DNA from: Dinoroseobacter sp.
GTDB taxonomy: Bacteria; Pseudomonadota; Alphaproteobacteria; Rhodobacterales; Rhodobacteraceae
DNA length: 64,000 nucleotides
Direction: 5' to 3'
Assembly (NCBI GenBank): GCA_030066795.1
Contig: JASJAW010000023.1
Span: forward strand, 61,991 to 125,990
Part shown: one piece after another, positions 61,340-64,000 of the stretch
Layout: each line of letters opens with the position of its first letter
Position numbering within the stretch: position 1 is the first letter of the stretch
Notes under the pieces: model-generated
The model's database searches: none
What the model was told of the DNA's origin: nothing
Seen by the model: only the letters and a program-made list of their open reading frames with translations
Position numbers and translations under genes: made by a program

Positions 61340-62464
61340 ATGCTGCAGCCTGCAAGTGAAAGCGAACTGGCCCAGGCTGTGCGGGATGCGTCTGGACCGG
61401 TGCGGGTTCGCGGCGGCGGAACGCGGGATATCGGCAATCCGGTCGCGGGCGAGGCGCTGTCAGTCAGCAAACTGTCGGGCATCTCGCTCTATGAGCCCGG
61501 GGCGCTGACAATGGTTGTCGAGGCGGGCACTCCTGTCGCAGAGATTGAGGCGGCGTTGGTTGCAGAGGGGCAGCGTTTGCCCTTCGAGCCGATGGATCAC
61601 CGTGCTCTACTGGGTACGCAGGGCGAACCGACGATTGGAGGTGTTGTGGCTGCGAATGCCTCCGGCCCGCGGCGCATTCAAGCCGGGGCGTGCCGTGACA
61701 GCCTGATCGGCGTGCGTTTCGTCACTGGCGAAGGCGAGATTGTGAAAAACGGCGGGCGGGTGATGAAGAATGTCACCGGCTACGATTTGGTGAAGCTGAT
61801 GGCGGGCAGCTTCGGCACACTGGGTGTCCTTAGCGAGGTAAGCCTGAAGGTGCTGCCGGCCCCTGACTCGGCTGCCAGTCTGTCAGTCTTGGGACTTGAT
61901 ACAGAGCGCGCGGTCACCGCACTCTCGGCGGCCCTCGGCTCGCCTTTCGAAGTTTCCGGCGCAGCGCACATGACCGAAGACAAGGACGGTCCCCGGACTC
62001 TGGTTCGGATCGAAGGTCTACCAGAACAGGTGAGCTACCGTACCGAGAAGCTGAAAACCCTGTTGGGCCAGTTTGGCGAGGTCGTGGCGGACAGCGATCC
62101 GGCGTCGGTCGCGGCGACCTGGGCTGCGATCCGCGATGTCCAGCATTTTGCGGGCAAAGACGGGGACGTGTGGCGGGTGTCGGTCAAGCCTTCGGACGCC
62201 CCGGAGATCGCCGCGCAAAGCGGAGGCAGTGTGTTCTTTGACTGGGGTGGGGGGCTCGTCTGGGTCTTGGTACCGCCGGGCACAGATCTGCGCGCGCGGC
62301 TCGGATCGTTTGCGGGCCATGCAACACTGATCCGGGCCTCTGAGGAGACGCGCGCGGCACAACCCGTGTTTCACCCTGAGCCTGCGCCGCTTGCTGCGCT
62401 GAGCGCCGGGTTGCGTAAGAAATTCGACCCTCGGGGCATTCTGAACCCCGGTTTGATGGCCTGA
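61340..62464 (+). CDS. glcE: glycolate oxidase subunit GlcE
   Basis: This 374-residue second FAD-binding subunit of glycolate oxidase is related to GlcD but shorter. Motifs are 'VRVRGGGTRDIGNPV', 'PFEPMDHRALLGTQGEPTIG' and 'VKNGGRVMKNVTGYDLVKLM', the last being the GlcE hallmark. ATG 61340 follows GAGGGGGG; an earlier in-frame ATG at 61289 adds 17 unlikely residues. The 90-bp gap after glcD contains the sequence CTCGCCGAGTTTTTCATACAG, a degenerate form of the intergenic repeat noted at 54844. Confidence 0.94.
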   Translation: MLQPASESELAQAVRDASGPVRVRGGGTRDIGNPVAGEALSVSKLSGISLYEPGALTMVVEAGTPVAEIEAALVAEGQRLPFEPMDHRALLGTQGEPTIGGVVAANASGPRRIQAGACRDSLIGVRFVTGEGEIVKNGGRVMKNVTGYDLVKLMAGSFGTLGVLSEVSLKVLPAPDSAASLSVLGLDTERAVTALSAALGSPFEVSGAAHMTEDKDGPRTLVRIEGLPEQVSYRTEKLKTLLGQFGEVVADSDPASVAATWAAIRDVQHFAGKDGDVWRVSVKPSDAPEIAAQSGGSVFFDWGGGLVWVLVPPGTDLRARLGSFAGHATLIRASEETRAAQPVFHPEPAPLAALSAGLRKKFDPRGILNPGLMA

Positions 62465-62483
62465 GCGGAGAGGCAGACACAAA

Positions 62484-63788
62484 ATGCAGACGACATTTAC
62501 GCCAGAGCAACTGACGGATCCTGCCACCGCGCGGTCCAACGAGATCCTCCGCAGCTGTGTCCATTGCGGGTTTTGCACGGCGACTTGCCCGACCTATCAG
62601 GTTCTGGGCGATGAACTCGACAGCCCGCGCGGCCGAATTTATCTCATCAAGGATATGCTCGAGAACGAGCGCCCGGCAGATGAGAAGACGGTCAAACATA
62701 TTGATCGCTGTCTCAGCTGTCTCGCCTGCATGAGTACCTGCCCCTCGGGTGTGCATTACATGCATCTGGTCGACCATGCGCGGGAATACATCGAAAACAC
62801 GTACAAGCGGCCATGGTTCGAGCGCGTGCTGCGGTGGACGCTGGCGCGGATCCTTCCCTATCCGATGCGGTTCCGGGTGGCGATGCTGGGCGCCAAGATC
62901 ATGCGCCCCTTCGCAGGCTGGATGCCGGACAAACGCCTGCGCGCGATGCTGGAAATGGCGCCCAAGACCATTCCGCCGGTCAGCCGCAATGACGACCCGC
63001 AGGTCTTTCCCGCCATCGGAGAGCGCAAGCGTCGCGTGGCGCTGATGACCGGCTGTGCACAGCGGGCGCTCAACACCGATATCAACGATGCGACAATCCG
63101 GTTGCTGCGGCGTCTGGGCTGCGAGGTGGTGATCGCCGACGGGCAGGGCTGCTGCGGGGCCCTCACCCACCACATGGGCAAGACCGAAGAGAGCCACGCC
63201 ACAGCCGCGAAGAACATCCGGGCGTGGTGGGCCGAGATGCACGGGGAAGGGCTGGACGCGATCGTGATAAACACCTCGGGCTGCGGCACGACGGTGAAGG
63301 ATTACGGCCATATGTTCCGCACCCACCAGCTCGCGCAGGAGGCTGCCGCCGTTTCCGCCTTGGCAAAGGATGTGTCGGAGCTTCTGGTGGAGCTGGACGT
63401 GCCAGAGCACGAGAAATTCAGTCAGGGTATGACCGTGGCTTACCATGCGGCCTGTTCTCTGCAACACGGGCAGCAAATCAAGGATTTCCCGAAGGACCTG
63501 CTGCGCCAGGTGGGCTTCAAGGTGGTCGAGCCTGCCGATCCGCATTTGTGCTGTGGCTCTGCAGGCACATATAACCTGATGCAGCCAGACATCTCTAAGG
63601 AGTTGAAATCACGTAAGGTTCAGACGCTGGAAGCCACTGAGCCGGATGTGATCTCCGCAGGAAATATTGGGTGCATGATGCAGATCGGGTCTGGATCGAA
63701 TGTGCCGATCGTGCATACGGTGGAGTTGATCGACTGGGCGACCGGCGGCCCGGAGCCGCGCGCCTTGGTGGAGAGAAAAGCTGCCTGA
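62484..63788 (+). CDS. glcF: glycolate oxidase iron-sulfur subunit GlcF
   Basis: This 434-residue subunit has two [4Fe-4S] motifs: Cys25-28-31-35 ('CVHCGFCTATCP') and Cys76-79-82-86 ('CLSCLACMSTCP'). It also has two CCG domains with 'ADGQGCCGALTHHMG' and 'PADPHLCCGSAGTYNL', found in subunits that pass electrons to quinone. It links the flavin of GlcD to the membrane. Its start lies 19 bp after glcE with GGAGAG upstream. The normal family length and the motif set make this firm. Confidence 0.95.
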   Translation: MQTTFTPEQLTDPATARSNEILRSCVHCGFCTATCPTYQVLGDELDSPRGRIYLIKDMLENERPADEKTVKHIDRCLSCLACMSTCPSGVHYMHLVDHAREYIENTYKRPWFERVLRWTLARILPYPMRFRVAMLGAKIMRPFAGWMPDKRLRAMLEMAPKTIPPVSRNDDPQVFPAIGERKRRVALMTGCAQRALNTDINDATIRLLRRLGCEVVIADGQGCCGALTHHMGKTEESHATAAKNIRAWWAEMHGEGLDAIVINTSGCGTTVKDYGHMFRTHQLAQEAAAVSALAKDVSELLVELDVPEHEKFSQGMTVAYHAACSLQHGQQIKDFPKDLLRQVGFKVVEPADPHLCCGSAGTYNLMQPDISKELKSRKVQTLEATEPDVISAGNIGCMMQIGSGSNVPIVHTVELIDWATGGPEPRALVERKAA

Positions 63789-63854
63789 ATTGCGCCCTAT
63801 TCCGGCCTTCTGGGGGAAGTAGGACTATGGCGCATTGGGACCGGAGTGCTCGGT

Positions 63855-64000
63855 ATGCGCCTCTTCATGGCCGTCGCGGCCGCGATACTTATAACTGTGG
63901 CAGTGACGCCCAGCCAGCGCGTGGAAGCGCAGGATCAGCCACTTGAAAGCCTCGATACGCTCGATCAGGTGCGCGGTTGGCAGGCCGTCGGACGGATCGA
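63855..64000 (+). CDS. exported protein, probable trypsin-like serine protease (N-terminal fragment)
   Basis: The frame starts at ATG 63855 and runs off the window. The first 48 residues hold a signal peptide ('MRLFMAVAAAILITVAVTPS', cleavage near 'VEAQD') and then 'SLDTLDQVRGWQAVGRI'. In Rhodobacterales the phrase 'GWxAVGRL' opens the mature part of small trypsin-like S1 proteases, so this is my best guess. The catalytic residues lie beyond the window. The 66-bp gap after glcF has no terminator that I can see. Confidence 0.5.
   Translation, partial: MRLFMAVAAAILITVAVTPSQRVEAQDQPLESLDTLDQVRGWQAVGRI

Noticed and set aside
63671..63946. Reading frame across the end of glcF and beyond
   Set aside because: It overlaps glcF in another frame and shows no recognisable protein features; the trypsin-like frame starting at 63855 has a signal peptide.
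1..64000. tRNA or rRNA genes, CRISPR arrays, insertion sequences, prophage or defence islands
   Set aside because: None seen: gene order is dense with housekeeping and metabolic genes, and no transposase, integrase, Cas, toxin-antitoxin or restriction genes are visible.

Overview
The window reads as a chromosomal segment of a marine alphaproteobacterium of the Rhodobacterales (Roseobacter group). This rests on the high-GC coding style, the order hemN-fnrL-ccoNOQP-ccoGHIS, the ffs-dnaX-ybaB-recR cluster, a glcDEF operon, a DUF5928-type glycosyltransferase beside a sulfotransferase, a VPLPA-CTERM-like protein, and an intergenic repeat of the kind common in this group. I see no insertion sequence, phage, integrase, CRISPR array, rRNA or tRNA. 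The one RNA gene recognised is the small SRP RNA. All genes look intact except the two cut by the window edges.

Layout. 1-5.9 kb: the tail of an S49 peptidase, a small zinc-ribbon membrane protein, a Na+/Ca2+ antiporter, a pteridine-reductase-like SDR, uvrC, and a stand-alone ketoacyl synthase III. 6-8.4 kb: an autoregulated-looking TetR gene and an exported DUF1254-type protein. 8.4-11.4 kb (minus strand): SRP RNA, dnaX, ybaB and recR. 11.4-14.4 kb: nudC, an SRPBCC protein, pheA and a membrane cytochrome c. 14.6-20.4 kb: the yejABEF peptide importer. 20.4-31.7 kb: a low-oxygen respiration block made of hemN, fnrL, the cbb3 oxidase ccoNOQP and its assembly genes ccoGHIS. Three exact FNR boxes lie in this block, and a surface-sorted-looking protein interrupts it. 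31.7-39.5 kb: a D,D-carboxypeptidase, a HAD hydrolase, clpS, an rsmC-like methyltransferase, an SDR lacking its catalytic lysine, hemF and gamma-glutamyltransferase. 39.5-47 kb: sulfotransferase and glycosyltransferase, HIT protein, ABC ATPase, zinc-finger protein, polA and rluE. 47-55 kb: DUF2798, then DUF1285 divergent from a four-gene MoxR/DUF58/DUF4159/amidotransferase-fold operon. 55-59.5 kb: a phytase-like exported protein and an MscS channel. 59.8-64 kb: glycolate oxidase glcDEF and the start of a trypsin-like protease.

How the genes fit together. FnrL, HemN, the cbb3 oxidase and CcoGHIS form one functional unit: FnrL senses low oxygen, the FNR boxes sit before hemN/fnrL, ccoN and ccoG, and HemN supplies haem without oxygen while HemF does so with it. 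GlcDEF lets the cell oxidise glycolate, a phytoplankton exudate, and its promoter carries a striking palindromic operator. No gene system in the window is clearly new. The most interesting open points are the glc operator, the VPLPA-like insert in the oxidase locus, the tandem operators on the TetR start codon, the degenerate SDR and the MoxR operon.
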